From an uncultured Prevotellaceae bacterium (GTDB lineage Bacteria; Bacteroidota; Bacteroidia; Bacteroidales; Bacteroidaceae): a DNA stretch of 64,000 bases. The stretch lies in assembly GCA_937877625.1 (NCBI GenBank), contig CALFJG010000047.1:1-64000 (forward strand), written 5' to 3'. The translations under genes and the position numbers were made by a program. Position 1 is the stretch's first letter; the number at the start of each line of letters is the position of its first letter. The notes beneath the pieces are model-generated. The model searched no databases. It had not been told where the DNA came from and saw nothing but the letters and a program-made list of their open reading frames with translations. This document shows, piece after piece, positions 47,101 to 55,405 of this stretch.

Positions 47101-47985
47101 ATGTACAAACAACTTTTTATTATGGCTATGGCTTTGTTGGCCTTTGCCTCGTGTTCAAAAGAACATTATTTTTATCAGCTCTACGAAGTGGAGTCGCCCG
47201 ATGTGCAAACGCTACCCGGGGTAATGGCCTATGATAACGACGACTGTCTCATTACCTACAACCTATGGTCTAATAGTGGTAATATGAACTTTGTTTTTTA
47301 CAACAAAACCGACAGCGAACTCTATCTCGTGATGCCTAAGTCCTTCTTTATCCTTAATAATTTAGCATCAGACTATTATAACGGCAACATCAATACTATC
47401 ACAGTGGCTCAACAAAACAGTGCTGTAAATGCCACGGGCCTTTCAGTAGGGCTTAGCGGATATGCCTATAACCATGGTAGTCAATGGTTTCCCACCGCTA
47501 TTCAGCGGTTGAGTGCTATTGCCGAAATCAGTTCCAACAGCGTGTCCTACTCGCTTAGTGTACCCGATCAGGAGATAATTTGTGTACCACCTCGGTCTGC
47601 CAAATATATCAAGGGATTTGCCATCTCGGATTATGTACACAAAGTTTGTGGAAACGATGCTTACTTCATCAATTACCCTAAGAAATCCTCTTTTGTGGCA
47701 ACCTATACCAACGATGAGACGCCGTTAATGATTAGAAATCGCCTCGCCTACGCCTTTTCGTCCGACGGTGAGGGCTTGAAACTTATTGAAAACACCTTCT
47801 TTGTGAAAAGTGTGTATAACTATAACGAAAAGGTATTTATCTCTAAAAAAAAGAAGGATTGCGAGGGAAATAATGTAAGATATTTTAACTATTATGCCCC
47901 GCAACGTTTCTACAACCGATATTTAGGCAGAAAAAATGCGTTTAACGACATGGAGCAGGTTGAGTATTACTCACTCTTCAACTGA
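47101..47985 (+). CDS. Lipoprotein, 294 aa, 3' end within a hairpin element
   Basis: A signal peptide ends in the lipobox FASC (residues 15-18). The mature part is rich in Tyr, Asn and Ser and has no domain I recognise; it looks like a Bacteroidales surface or periplasmic lipoprotein. The last 5 residues and the stop are encoded by the repeat copy at 47969-48043, so the original C-terminus may have been replaced when the element arrived. The gene converges on the truncated gene at 48077-48406. Confidence 0.7.
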   Translation: MYKQLFIMAMALLAFASCSKEHYFYQLYEVESPDVQTLPGVMAYDNDDCLITYNLWSNSGNMNFVFYNKTDSELYLVMPKSFFILNNLASDYYNGNINTITVAQQNSAVNATGLSVGLSGYAYNHGSQWFPTAIQRLSAIAEISSNSVSYSLSVPDQEIICVPPRSAKYIKGFAISDYVHKVCGNDAYFINYPKKSSFVATYTNDETPLMIRNRLAYAFSSDGEGLKLIENTFFVKSVYNYNEKVFISKKKKDCEGNNVRYFNYYAPQRFYNRYLGRKNAFNDMEQVEYYSLFN

Positions 47986-48043
47986 CAGACTGAAAGCAAT
48001 AATAGCTCAGAAATCTGACAAAGCGAATTAATAGACCCCACCT
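47969..48043 (+). repeat. Right-half copy of the AGGTGGGTTCTATT element
   Basis: This 75-bp segment differs from 4188-4262 at five positions. It holds TCTGACAAAGCGAATT and ends TAGACCCCACCT. The left half of the element is missing. Confidence 0.75.
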
Positions 48044-48060
48044 ATAACAACTGTAGAGGC

Positions 48061-48096
48061 TTAGTTCGTGGTTTCTTTATAGAGGCCACGAACTAA
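48061..48096. terminator. Bidirectional hairpin between convergent genes
   Basis: TTAGTTCGTGG (48061-48071) pairs perfectly with CCACGAACTAA (48086-48096). The minus-strand gene 48077-48406 reads into it and stops there. Confidence 0.7.
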
Positions 48097-48406
48097 AATA
48101 TACCCATCCGGAATGGGGCAAGCGAATCTGTTTCAAGAAAGAACCATCAGGCTCGATATTGATTGTCCTGACAAAGTCCTGATTGGAGAACTGCTCCGTC
48201 CCAAGCACATTAAAGGTGGAGGAGCCGTGTTTCGTCCCACCCGTAAAACGCCCCTGCACCACAGCCTTGCCTGCATGGAAATGGTATTCATCAATAGCTC
48301 CCGAAGGATAGTTCTTGAGTTTTCCGTTTACCACATGCTTCTCTTTGGCTATGCAGCACGTAAACGTCAGCACTGTAAATAGTGCGGTGATGATAGTTCT
48401 CTTCAT
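48077..48406 (-). CDS. Truncated exported protein, thiol-disulfide family-like N-terminus
   Basis: The frame from the Met at 48406 encodes about 109 aa: a signal peptide (MKRTIITALFTVLTFTCCIA) and a short beta-rich region with KAVVQGRFTGG and IEPDGSFLKQIRLPHSGWVY, like the N-terminal domain found before thioredoxin domains in Bacteroidota TlpA-type proteins. No thioredoxin domain follows, because the frame ends inside the hairpin at 48061-48096. It may be a remnant. A related signal peptide begins the pseudogene at 49762. Confidence 0.5.
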   Translation of the reverse strand: MKRTIITALFTVLTFTCCIAKEKHVVNGKLKNYPSGAIDEYHFHAGKAVVQGRFTGGTKHGSSTFNVLGTEQFSNQDFVRTINIEPDGSFLKQIRLPHSGWVYFSSWPL

Positions 48407-48417
48407 TCTTCCTTTCC

Positions 48418-49386
48418 TCAATTTTGCTGGTTAATCAGATTTACGACGACTTTCACTATCACATCTTTTTCTTCGGTCTTGCTCTCTGCTATCATCAGTG
48501 TGAGAGCTACGAGGGTGTTGTTGGCAATGCGTTTGGTTCCATCGGCATTGTAGAGGATGCCATTCTGGTTGAGAAACCAGAGGAAGAGGGTTGCCGCAAT
48601 GCGTTTGTTGCCATCGCTGAACGAGTGGTTCTTGGTGACAAGATAAAGAAGCATGTCGGCCTTCTCCTCAATGCTCGGATAGAGTTCTTGACCGTCGAAT
48701 GTCTGGTAGATCTGCCCGATACTGCTCTTGAAGGAGTCATCTTTCTCGTTGCCAAAGAGCGTGCTGCCGCCAAATTTCTCGCGCAGTGAAGCGATGGCTT
48801 GCTATGCGCTCTCGTAAGTGGCACGGAAGCGTTCTTCGACAGTCGTGTGGCTGATGGTCAGGCGTTTGTAGTCGTAGTTGTCGAGCGTATCAAGGGCATA
48901 GGTATAATCCACCACCACACCTAATAATGAGTGTCCCTCTTCCGTCGTCAGTTCTTTCTGACTACTGATTGTGCGACCAAGAATTTGTACCAGCTGGCGC
49001 AACTCCGCATAGTGTTCTTGTACACGACGTTCGTTGACGGCATAGCCCTTGACGATATACTCTTTCAGCACTTTGTTCGCCCAGATGCGGAAAGCCGTAC
49101 CACGCTTGCTCTTCACACGATAGCCAACGGATATGATGACGTCAAGGTTGTAGAACGCCACAGGCTGCTTGACTCCAACAACGCGCAAAAAATGCGTGTT
49201 GTTCTCTCGTGAGAGTTCACCTTCGAGGAACACATTGTTAATGTGCTTTCTTACGGTCTTCTCATCCCGTTCAAATAAGGCTGCTATGGTGTTGGCACTG
49301 AGCCACACCGTCTCGTTCTCCAGCTTAACGTCGATTTGTGTCTGCCCGTCGGGTGTCTGGTAGATGACTATTTTGTCTTGTTCCAT
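48418..49386 (-). pseudogene. RhuM-Fic/Doc protein gene split by an in-frame TAG
   Basis: One frame of 322 codons is interrupted only by an amber codon at 48802-48804 (codon 195). Before it lies a complete RhuM-type region (FERDEKTVRKHINNVF, VVGVKQPVAFYNLDVIISVGYRV). After it the frame continues with QAIASLREKFGG and a Fic/Doc active-site motif HSFSDGNKR near codon 254, then a normal stop. Intact proteins of this order are known as RhuM/Fic/DOC. Each half still has a usable start, so two proteins are possible, but a recent nonsense mutation is simpler. No frameshift is needed. Confidence 0.8.
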
Positions 49387-49470
49387 ACTGAATCCATTGT
49401 TTACAGGTGCTAGGTTACATCTTTCTCTTTACAACTCGCTTCAGTTCAACAGGTATTAATTCATTTGCTC

Positions 49471-49762
49471 CTATTTCTCAATCAATTTTATGATTGCCTC
49501 GCGGACACAAGCGGCCATACTTGGGCAAGGCGCATCGCTGTTTACGTTGATTCCGTCAGGAGCCACAAGCAGGTAGGTGGGGTAGCTATGCACGTTCAGG
49601 TGTCGAAGGTTATGAAATCGGAATAGACAACTGTCGCCTTCTCTCCTTGCACCTTGCTGGAGAGTTGGACGTTTCTGGCGCAACCGTGTCGGGCTTCACT
49701 TGTCCATATTCCACCAGAGCGACGAGGGCGAGCAGTGCGGTGATGATTGTTTTCTTGTTTAT
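49471..49762 (-). pseudogene. Remnant of an exported thioredoxin-family protein
   Basis: The minus strand from 49762 reads a signal-peptide-like sequence (NKKTIITALLALVALVEYG) with ATA where a start codon is expected. That frame stops at 49610. A second frame (49471-49683) carries the C-terminal thioredoxin piece NVHSYPTYLLVAPDG, with the cis-Pro after Tyr, and ends EAIIKLIEK. The catalytic CxxC region is missing, so the middle was deleted. The two frames overlap only as decayed remains. Confidence 0.65.
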
Positions 49763-49800
49763 GGTTCTTTTTTTGGGGGCCAAGATAAATGGTGCTTGTA

Positions 49801-50895
49801 TTATCGGCGTTCTATCTCGTCTATCACTTCTGCAAGGGCTTGCCAGTGTTCATCGGTCATGCTTGAAGCACTAAAGAGGCAGATGCCTGAGGCTCCCGCC
49901 TTGACGGAGCGGCGCACTGCTTCTTGCAGTTCCGAGGGGTTAAGTCCCCAGCCCTCGGGGTCGATGATAGAGTGTTTGGTGCGCCAATTCTTGCAGATAA
50001 ACAACCCGCTAATAATGGGGATACGCCCCGCTACGCTTTTCACTTCTTCGCGCACCACTTTTCCCACCCAGCGCGGGGGTTCGAGGTAGAAGTCATTATA
50101 GTTCATAGGGAACAGGGCATCTATGTTCCACGTGTCCCAACGTTGGCGCACCATCCACGCGGCGTAACTCTTTGGGCCAGGAAAGACATCGGCACTTACT
50201 TTCTTGCCGCGTTGGTGTACGGCTTGGGCAATCTTTTCTACAAGCGAGCGAATAACGTTTTGGCGAAACTCCGCCCAGGCTTCTACCTTGGAGGGGTCGG
50301 CCACGGTGCGAATGTCTATGCCGCTCTGTTCACGGAAGTCGGCTACACACGCATCGCAATAGCAATAGTCGGCGGCGGGATATTCCTCGTGCATCACCAG
50401 CCCGTATTTATCCCAGAGCCCACGCGCCAGAATAACGTCCACATAGCGAATGTAGTCTAATTGCACCACATCGACATCGGCAATTTGAGCCACTGCCGCA
50501 TATTTCTCTGTGAGCCATTGTTGCACCTCGGCGTTGTGCGGGTCGAGGGCGGTGTAGTAGGGTACATAGGCTGGTGCGTGATTGGCGCGTACGCCGAGGC
50601 GGTTCACGGCATACCACTCCGTGGGGCATCCGCTTTGTAGCATACAGGGTATCCAGGCCTGAAACTCCAGCCCCTGTGCTTTTGCCGCGCGTGCTGCAAC
50701 GGCTATCTTTTCTGTGTTGAAGCCGGCGTTGAAACACACCCCCGTTACGCCGTGACTTTTCAAAGAGGCAAAAGCGGTGTTAAGGCTCTGCGGCGTGTCG
50801 GCCTCCGATGAGCCCTGCCACACATACAACGGCAAAGCCGTGGCAAGGCGTGACGTAGAAATGAGTACTAAGAGAAGAGGAAGAAAACGTTTCAT
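49801..50895 (-). CDS. GHL10/DUF187-type glycoside hydrolase-like protein
   Basis: The protein is 364 aa from the Met at 50895, which gives a signal peptide (MKRFLPLLLVLISTSRLATA). The body is a TIM-barrel type with the family segment DVDVVQLDYIRYVD, the Cys-rich YCYCDACVADFREQSG and SADVFPG, as in putative glycoside hydrolases of the GHL10 (DUF187) group. These may act on polysaccharides, but activity is mostly unproven. It is 26 bp after djlA, so probably in one transcript. Confidence 0.8.
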   Translation of the reverse strand: MKRFLPLLLVLISTSRLATALPLYVWQGSSEADTPQSLNTAFASLKSHGVTGVCFNAGFNTEKIAVAARAAKAQGLEFQAWIPCMLQSGCPTEWYAVNRLGVRANHAPAYVPYYTALDPHNAEVQQWLTEKYAAVAQIADVDVVQLDYIRYVDVILARGLWDKYGLVMHEEYPAADYCYCDACVADFREQSGIDIRTVADPSKVEAWAEFRQNVIRSLVEKIAQAVHQRGKKVSADVFPGPKSYAAWMVRQRWDTWNIDALFPMNYNDFYLEPPRWVGKVVREEVKSVAGRIPIISGLFICKNWRTKHSIIDPEGWGLNPSELQEAVRRSVKAGASGICLFSASSMTDEHWQALAEVIDEIERR

Positions 50896-50921
50896 CGTAT
50901 ATTCAATAAACAATAAAAGGA

Positions 50922-51719
50922 TTAGTTCATAGCGCGTGCTTTGCACACCCGTTCGTAGGCTTCGTTGATTTGTTTGAGTTTCTCCTCGGCGTTTTGGCGG
51001 ATGTCCTCGCCGAGTGTGGCTACGCGGTCGGGGTGGTGCTTCAAGACGAGCTTTTTGTAGGCACGCTTCAGTTCTTCATCGCTTACGTCGGGGCTTATCT
51101 CAAGCACCTTGTAAGCCGACTCCAGATCGTTCCTCCCCAGTCCGAGCAGGGAGTCCACCTCGTTTGCGTCCATCAGCATAGCGCGTGCAATGAGGCGTAG
51201 CGTAGCAGTTTCCGTGGGGTCTATGTGGCCGTCGGCTTTTGCTATGCCCACAAGGTAGTGGAGCAGTTGCAGCCGTGTGGCATAGTCAAAGTTGTCGGCA
51301 ATCTGGCGTCCGCAGCCGTCGATGTCAATAGGGTGTTTGAAAATCTCAAGTAAAATATCGTTGGCTTGCTGTGCCGCCATCTCGCCAAAAGTAGAGCGGA
51401 AGAAGCGACGCACATACTCCATCTCGCTGTGCATAATCTTGCCGTCGGCCTTAATCACGCCAGCCGAGAGCACCAGGAGTGAGAATACGAAATTATCGCG
51501 TGCTACATTGCTCTCTCCGTTTGAGCGGCTGTAGCGGCGGGTGTTGCTGCCCGCCTCATTGTGGCTGAAGTATTCATTGTGAACACGCCTGTCGGTCTCA
51601 TCAAGTAGAGAGGTCTTGCTGTCGAAGAGCGAGCCGAGTACATAGCCCAATAATGCCCCGAGCGGGCTGCCGCTTACCATAAAACCTATAGCACCGCCAA
51701 AAAAACCTAATATACCCAT
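50922..51719 (-). CDS. DjlA-like TerB/J-domain co-chaperone
   Basis: The protein is 265 aa from the Met at 51719 (MGILGFFGGAIGFMVSG). A Gly-rich hydrophobic N-terminal segment like that of DjlA precedes a TerB-like region (about 70-190) with paired Asp metal-site segments (IKADGKIMHSEMEYV and AKADGHIDPTETATL). A C-terminal J-domain (about 200-265) has the HPD motif in KHHPDRVATL. It would recruit DnaK. The open frame to 51779 runs through a repeat copy and is not used, since the promoter is at 51807-51814. Confidence 0.85.
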   Translation of the reverse strand: MGILGFFGGAIGFMVSGSPLGALLGYVLGSLFDSKTSLLDETDRRVHNEYFSHNEAGSNTRRYSRSNGESNVARDNFVFSLLVLSAGVIKADGKIMHSEMEYVRRFFRSTFGEMAAQQANDILLEIFKHPIDIDGCGRQIADNFDYATRLQLLHYLVGIAKADGHIDPTETATLRLIARAMLMDANEVDSLLGLGRNDLESAYKVLEISPDVSDEELKRAYKKLVLKHHPDRVATLGEDIRQNAEEKLKQINEAYERVCKARAMN

Positions 51720-51740
51720 CGTCTTGTCGTTTTTTTTCCT

Positions 51741-51781
51741 GGTGGGTTCTATTTGAACCGTGGAAATTAATAGAACCACCT
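51741..51781. repeat. 41-bp short copy of the AGGTGGGTTCTATT element in the djlA leader
   Basis: GGTGGGTTCTATTTGAACCG opens it and TAATAGAACCACCT closes it, with CCGTGGAAATTAA inside, the left-end sequence of the long element. It sits in the untranslated region between the djlA promoter and start, so it is transcribed. Confidence 0.65.
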
Positions 51782-51806
51782 CTTGTTAGAAGGCTTAACG
51801 TGGCGG

Positions 51807-51814
51807 CAAAGTTA
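51807..51814 (-). promoter_or_regulatory. -7 box for djlA
   Basis: The minus strand reads TAACTTTG, about 88 bp before the djlA start. Confidence 0.5.
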
Positions 51815-51986
51815 GGCTTTTCTTCCTTAACGGCTTGCAGCCTTTGGCACAATAATTGCTTTTTGGGCATCGTGAAAGAGAACTTTCGCGTTAAGCCCGA
51901 AGAGCAAAGCGAAGTTTGCTTCAGCATTGCTTTGGCGAGCATAAGGCGGTTGAAAACGAATAACTAAAACAAACTTTTTTAATCTT

Positions 51987-54029
51987 ATGAAAGGAAATAT
52001 CGGAATTACCACAGAGAATATATTTCCTGTGATAAAGAAATTCCTCTACAGCGACCACGAAATTTTTCTGCGTGAATTAGTAAGCAACGGCGTGGATGCC
52101 GTGCAAAAACTCAACACGCTGGCCACAAAAGGCGATTTCAAAGGTGAGACGGGCGACCTCCGTGTGTCTATCACGATGGACGAGAAGAAACACACACTCA
52201 CCATCAGCGACAACGGCATCGGTATGACAGCCGACGAGGTGGATAAGTACATCAACCAGATTGCTTTCAGCGGTGCCACGGACTTCCTTGAGAAGTACAA
52301 AGACGACGCAGCCGCCATCATAGGCCACTTTGGCTTGGGCTTCTATAGTGCTTTTATGGTAGCAAAGCAGGTAGAGATTTTCTCTCTCAGTTATCAGGAG
52401 GGTGCCGAGGCCGTTCACTGGTCGTGCGACGGCTCGCCGGCCTTTGAGATGGAGGCTTGCGACAAAGCCACACGCGGCACCGACATCGTACTCCACTTAG
52501 ATGACGACTGCCAGGAGTTCTCCCAAAAAAACCGTGTGCTTGAACTCCTGCGCAAATACTGCCGCTTCCTGCCCGTACCCGTCCAGGTGGGGATGAAAAC
52601 CGACTGGAAAGACGGCAAAGAGGTTGAAACCGATGAGCCGAACATCATCAACGACACGACACCCCTCTGGACGAAACAGCCCAGCACACTCCAGGATGAG
52701 GACTACAAGAAGTTTTATCGCGACTTATATCCTATGCAGGACGAGCCGCTCTTTTGGATACATCTGAACGTGGATTATCCGTTCCACCTCACGGGTGTGC
52801 TCTATTTCCCACGTATCAAGTCGAACATCGACATACACCGCAACCGCATAAGTCTTTACTGCAACCAAGTCTATGTGACCGACCAAGTGGAAAATATCGT
52901 GCCCGAATTCCTCACGCTCCTCCACGGCGTGATAGATAGCCCCGATATCCCGCTCAACGTGTCGCGCAGCTATTTGCAAAGCGACCAAAACGTAAAGAAA
53001 ATTGCTTCGTATATAGAGAAGAAGGTGGCCGACCGGCTCAACACCATCTTCAAAGAAAACCGCTCCGAGTTTGAACAGAAGTGGAACGACCTAAAACTCT
53101 TTATCCACTATGGAATGCTCTCGGAAGAAAAATTCTACGAGCGCGCCGACAAATTTGCGCTTTTGCAGGACGTAGATGGGAAGTTCTACACCTATGAAGA
53201 GTATCGCGACCTCATTAAGGGCGAGCAGACCGACAAAGATAAGACGCTCGTTTATCTTTACGCCACAAACCGCGACGAACAATATGCCTATATCGAGGCT
53301 GCAAAGGCTAAGGGCTACAATGTCCTGTTGATGGACGGACAACTTGACACCGCCCTTGTCGGGATGTTGGAACAAAAGTTCGACAAATCGCGTTTCAGCC
53401 GTGTCGATGGCGATACGCCCGAACGACTTATCCCCAAGACCGACGGACAAGAGCTCAGCCTCTCCGCCGACGAGACGCACCGCCTCACAGAAGCGTTTAA
53501 GAGCCGTCTGCCTCATATCGACAAAAAAGAATTTGCCGTCAGCGTGGAGGCTATGGGCGAGCAGCAGGTGCCCGTGGTGCTCACACAGAGCGAATATATG
53601 CGCCGCATGAAAGACATGAGCCAGTACCAGCAGGGAATGGCGTTCTACGGCGAGATGCCTGATATGTACGGCCTCGTACTTAATGCCGACCACCCCGCCA
53701 TACGTGCTATCCTCAGTGCTATGCCAGCCGACGAGCTCGAGCAGATAGAGGGTGAGGTGCGCGGCCAACGTGCCCGAAAAGCCGCCGTAGAAGACACGCT
53801 GAAAAAGAAGAAAGACGATGAGCTCTCCGACGACGAGAAAGCCCTAAAGAAAGAGGCCGCCGACGCGCTGGCCGAGCAAGAGAAACGCCTCGCCGAACGC
53901 CTCGGGGCATTCGCACAGCAGAGTACAGCCATCCCACAACTTATTGACTTGGCTCTCTTGCAAAACGGATTGCTCAAAGGCGAAGCCCTTGCCAATTTCA
54001 TTCGTCGCAGCGTGGATTTCGTGAAATAA
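51987..54029 (+). CDS. htpG: Hsp90 molecular chaperone
   Basis: This 680-aa chaperone has the GHKL ATPase motifs near its start: FLRELVSNGVDAVQK, LTISDNGIGMTADEV and IGHFGLGFYSAFMV. A middle domain with LYCNQVYVTDQVENIVPEFL and SRSYLQSDQNV follows. The end has an acidic/lysine-rich insertion (EDTLKKKKDDELSDDEKALKKE) typical of Bacteroidota members. Length is slightly above the E. coli protein. The upstream 180 bp hold no clear -7 box. Confidence 0.96.
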   Translation: MKGNIGITTENIFPVIKKFLYSDHEIFLRELVSNGVDAVQKLNTLATKGDFKGETGDLRVSITMDEKKHTLTISDNGIGMTADEVDKYINQIAFSGATDFLEKYKDDAAAIIGHFGLGFYSAFMVAKQVEIFSLSYQEGAEAVHWSCDGSPAFEMEACDKATRGTDIVLHLDDDCQEFSQKNRVLELLRKYCRFLPVPVQVGMKTDWKDGKEVETDEPNIINDTTPLWTKQPSTLQDEDYKKFYRDLYPMQDEPLFWIHLNVDYPFHLTGVLYFPRIKSNIDIHRNRISLYCNQVYVTDQVENIVPEFLTLLHGVIDSPDIPLNVSRSYLQSDQNVKKIASYIEKKVADRLNTIFKENRSEFEQKWNDLKLFIHYGMLSEEKFYERADKFALLQDVDGKFYTYEEYRDLIKGEQTDKDKTLVYLYATNRDEQYAYIEAAKAKGYNVLLMDGQLDTALVGMLEQKFDKSRFSRVDGDTPERLIPKTDGQELSLSADETHRLTEAFKSRLPHIDKKEFAVSVEAMGEQQVPVVLTQSEYMRRMKDMSQYQQGMAFYGEMPDMYGLVLNADHPAIRAILSAMPADELEQIEGEVRGQRARKAAVEDTLKKKKDDELSDDEKALKKEAADALAEQEKRLAERLGAFAQQSTAIPQLIDLALLQNGLLKGEALANFIRRSVDFVK

Positions 54030-54055
54030 ATCCCCGAAATAATAGTATATTTCTT

Positions 54056-54113
54056 GCTGTCCGCTAAAAACTCAAAAAGGCATTATGCATTTTGAGTTTT
54101 TAGCGGACAGCAG
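54056..54113. repeat. Perfect 23-bp hairpin with TTTTAGCGGACAGCA arms
   Basis: The arm 54056-54078 (TGCTGTCCGC...CAAAA) pairs perfectly with 54091-54113 (TTTTGAG...GGACAGCA) around a 12-nt loop holding GCATTATGC. It lies 27 bp past the htpG stop and may terminate it, but the length and the related half-copies at 2912 and 62963 suggest a dispersed element. Confidence 0.75.
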
Positions 54114-54255
54114 TGTTTCCCTGAAGAACAAACGAATAAGGAAAACGAGCCACCGATTTGCCAAACCCGCTGCGCAATCGTGTGTTTCAATGAGTAATGA
54201 AAGGCTTCCAAGCAAAAAAAACGGTGAAACGCTTGCACTATTGCTGTGAATAGCC

Positions 54256-54263
54256 TACTTTTG
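54256..54263 (+). promoter_or_regulatory. -7 box for tRNA-Lys
   Basis: TACTTTTG lies 28 bp before the first base of the tRNA. Confidence 0.5.
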
Positions 54264-54290
54264 CACCGCATTTGAAACAAATGCCTTGTA

Positions 54291-54363
54291 GCACCGTTAG
54301 CTCAGTTGGTAGAGCAACTGACTCTTAATCAGTGGGTCCAGGGTTCGAGCCCCTGACGGTGTA
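54291..54363 (+). tRNA. tRNA-Lys (anticodon CTT)
   Basis: The 73-nt cloverleaf has acceptor GCACCGT pairing with ACGGTGT, D-stem GCTC/GAGC, anticodon stem ACTGA/TCAGT with loop CTCTTAA, variable GGGTC, and T-stem CAGGG/CCCTG with loop TTCGAGC. The discriminator is A. CCA is not encoded. The first pair is a G-U wobble. Confidence 0.95.
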
Positions 54364-54509
54364 CGCAGGCGGGGGAAGACGACAATCTTTCCCCGCTAAC
54401 TTTTTAGGACGCTCGTATCGTTTTTTCTTTGCTAAAGTTGTAGCACAAAAACCCCAGGCGGTGTGTCCGAGATAAGGCCACTACCGTTGCGCAAACGGCT
54501 CTCGTTTTT

Positions 54510-54908
54510 ATGAAACACACTTTCTTCCTGCTTCCTCTTTTTATGCTCGTGGCTTGCCAACAACCCATAGACGAGCGTTTGGCCGATGAGACGCGCCAAT
54601 GGACCGAGACAAACTGCCCCAAGATTATTGACGAAATCACTCGCTTGGACAGTATGTCGTACGATAAGGCCTCAAAAACACTCCACTACTGGTACAGCGT
54701 CAGCGGCGAGGCCGACAATGATGCCTTTTGGCTCTGCTACGATGCCCAACGCCCACTCCACAAACAACAGATTGCCGACCAACTGCGCGTAAATACCGAA
54801 ATGAAAAATATCGTGGCACAGAAGCGAAACATTCAGTATAACTATCGCTCCATCAGCACGCGAAAACTCCTATACGCACTGCAGGTTACGCCTGCCGACT
54901 ACCAATAA
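54510..54908 (+). CDS. Small lipoprotein of unknown function
   Basis: This 132-aa protein has a lipobox Cys at about residue 16 (MLVACQQ). The mature part is charged and helical near the start (ERLADETRQWTETNCPKIID) and contains YWYSVSG and a second half with RNIQYNYRSISTRKLL. I recognise no family. It follows the tRNA by about 150 bp and may share no transcript with it. Confidence 0.65.
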   Translation: MKHTFFLLPLFMLVACQQPIDERLADETRQWTETNCPKIIDEITRLDSMSYDKASKTLHYWYSVSGEADNDAFWLCYDAQRPLHKQQIADQLRVNTEMKNIVAQKRNIQYNYRSISTRKLLYALQVTPADYQ

Positions 54909-55065
54909 CCGCCTCATAAAGCCTGCACGAACATCTTCCGAGGCCGTTTCTCCTCCTCGCATCCTTTTATATAAAGAGGTGGTCTGATAATTTGAATTTT
55001 TGGGTCTTCTATGGCTGATTGTTTTGCCCTTGATGTAGGTCATAAATGGGTAAACTAATTTATTG

Positions 55066-55342
55066 AACGCCTCCAAAAAAATATACAACGCCCCCAAAAG
55101 AATATACAACGCCCCCAAAAGAATATACAACGCCCCCCCAAAAAATACATAGTCCGAGAAAGAATTCAAACTGTGACTATATTTGCAAAAATATAGCCTA
55201 TATTTTCACGAATATAGACTATGTTTGTGAAAATATAGGCTTAATTTCATTTCTTTGTGCCTACTATGTTTTTCTTTGTGCCTACTATGTTTTTCTTTGT
55301 GCCTACTTTGTTTTTCTTTGTGCGCACCTTGTTAGTTTTCTA
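55066..55342. repeat. Second 21-bp periodic array, about 13 units
   Basis: The same 21-bp period as at 26293 holds across about 277 bp. Units at 55066-55149 share AACGCC, C/A runs and AATATAC. One near 55150 carries TAGTCCGA, as in the first array. Units at 55175-55237 have imperfect dyads such as CTATATTTGC with AAAATATAG, and units from 55238 repeat GCCTACTATG, T5 and CTTTGT. Sequence drifts along the array but phase does not. It lies between the convergent lipoprotein and mlaF genes. Confidence 0.8.
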
Positions 55343-55405
55343 AGCGTGCTTTGAAGGACTTAAGTTTGTTTTGTTGGTTATTTGTGCTGAACGAGTGGAT
55401 TAAAG

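Noticed and set aside
51720..51779. Longer djlA start
   Set aside because: It would translate the repeat at 51741-51781; the Met at 51719 begins a typical DjlA N-terminus.
54291..54363. Amber suppressor tRNA that could read the RhuM-Fic TAG
   Set aside because: The anticodon is CTT, an ordinary lysine tRNA.
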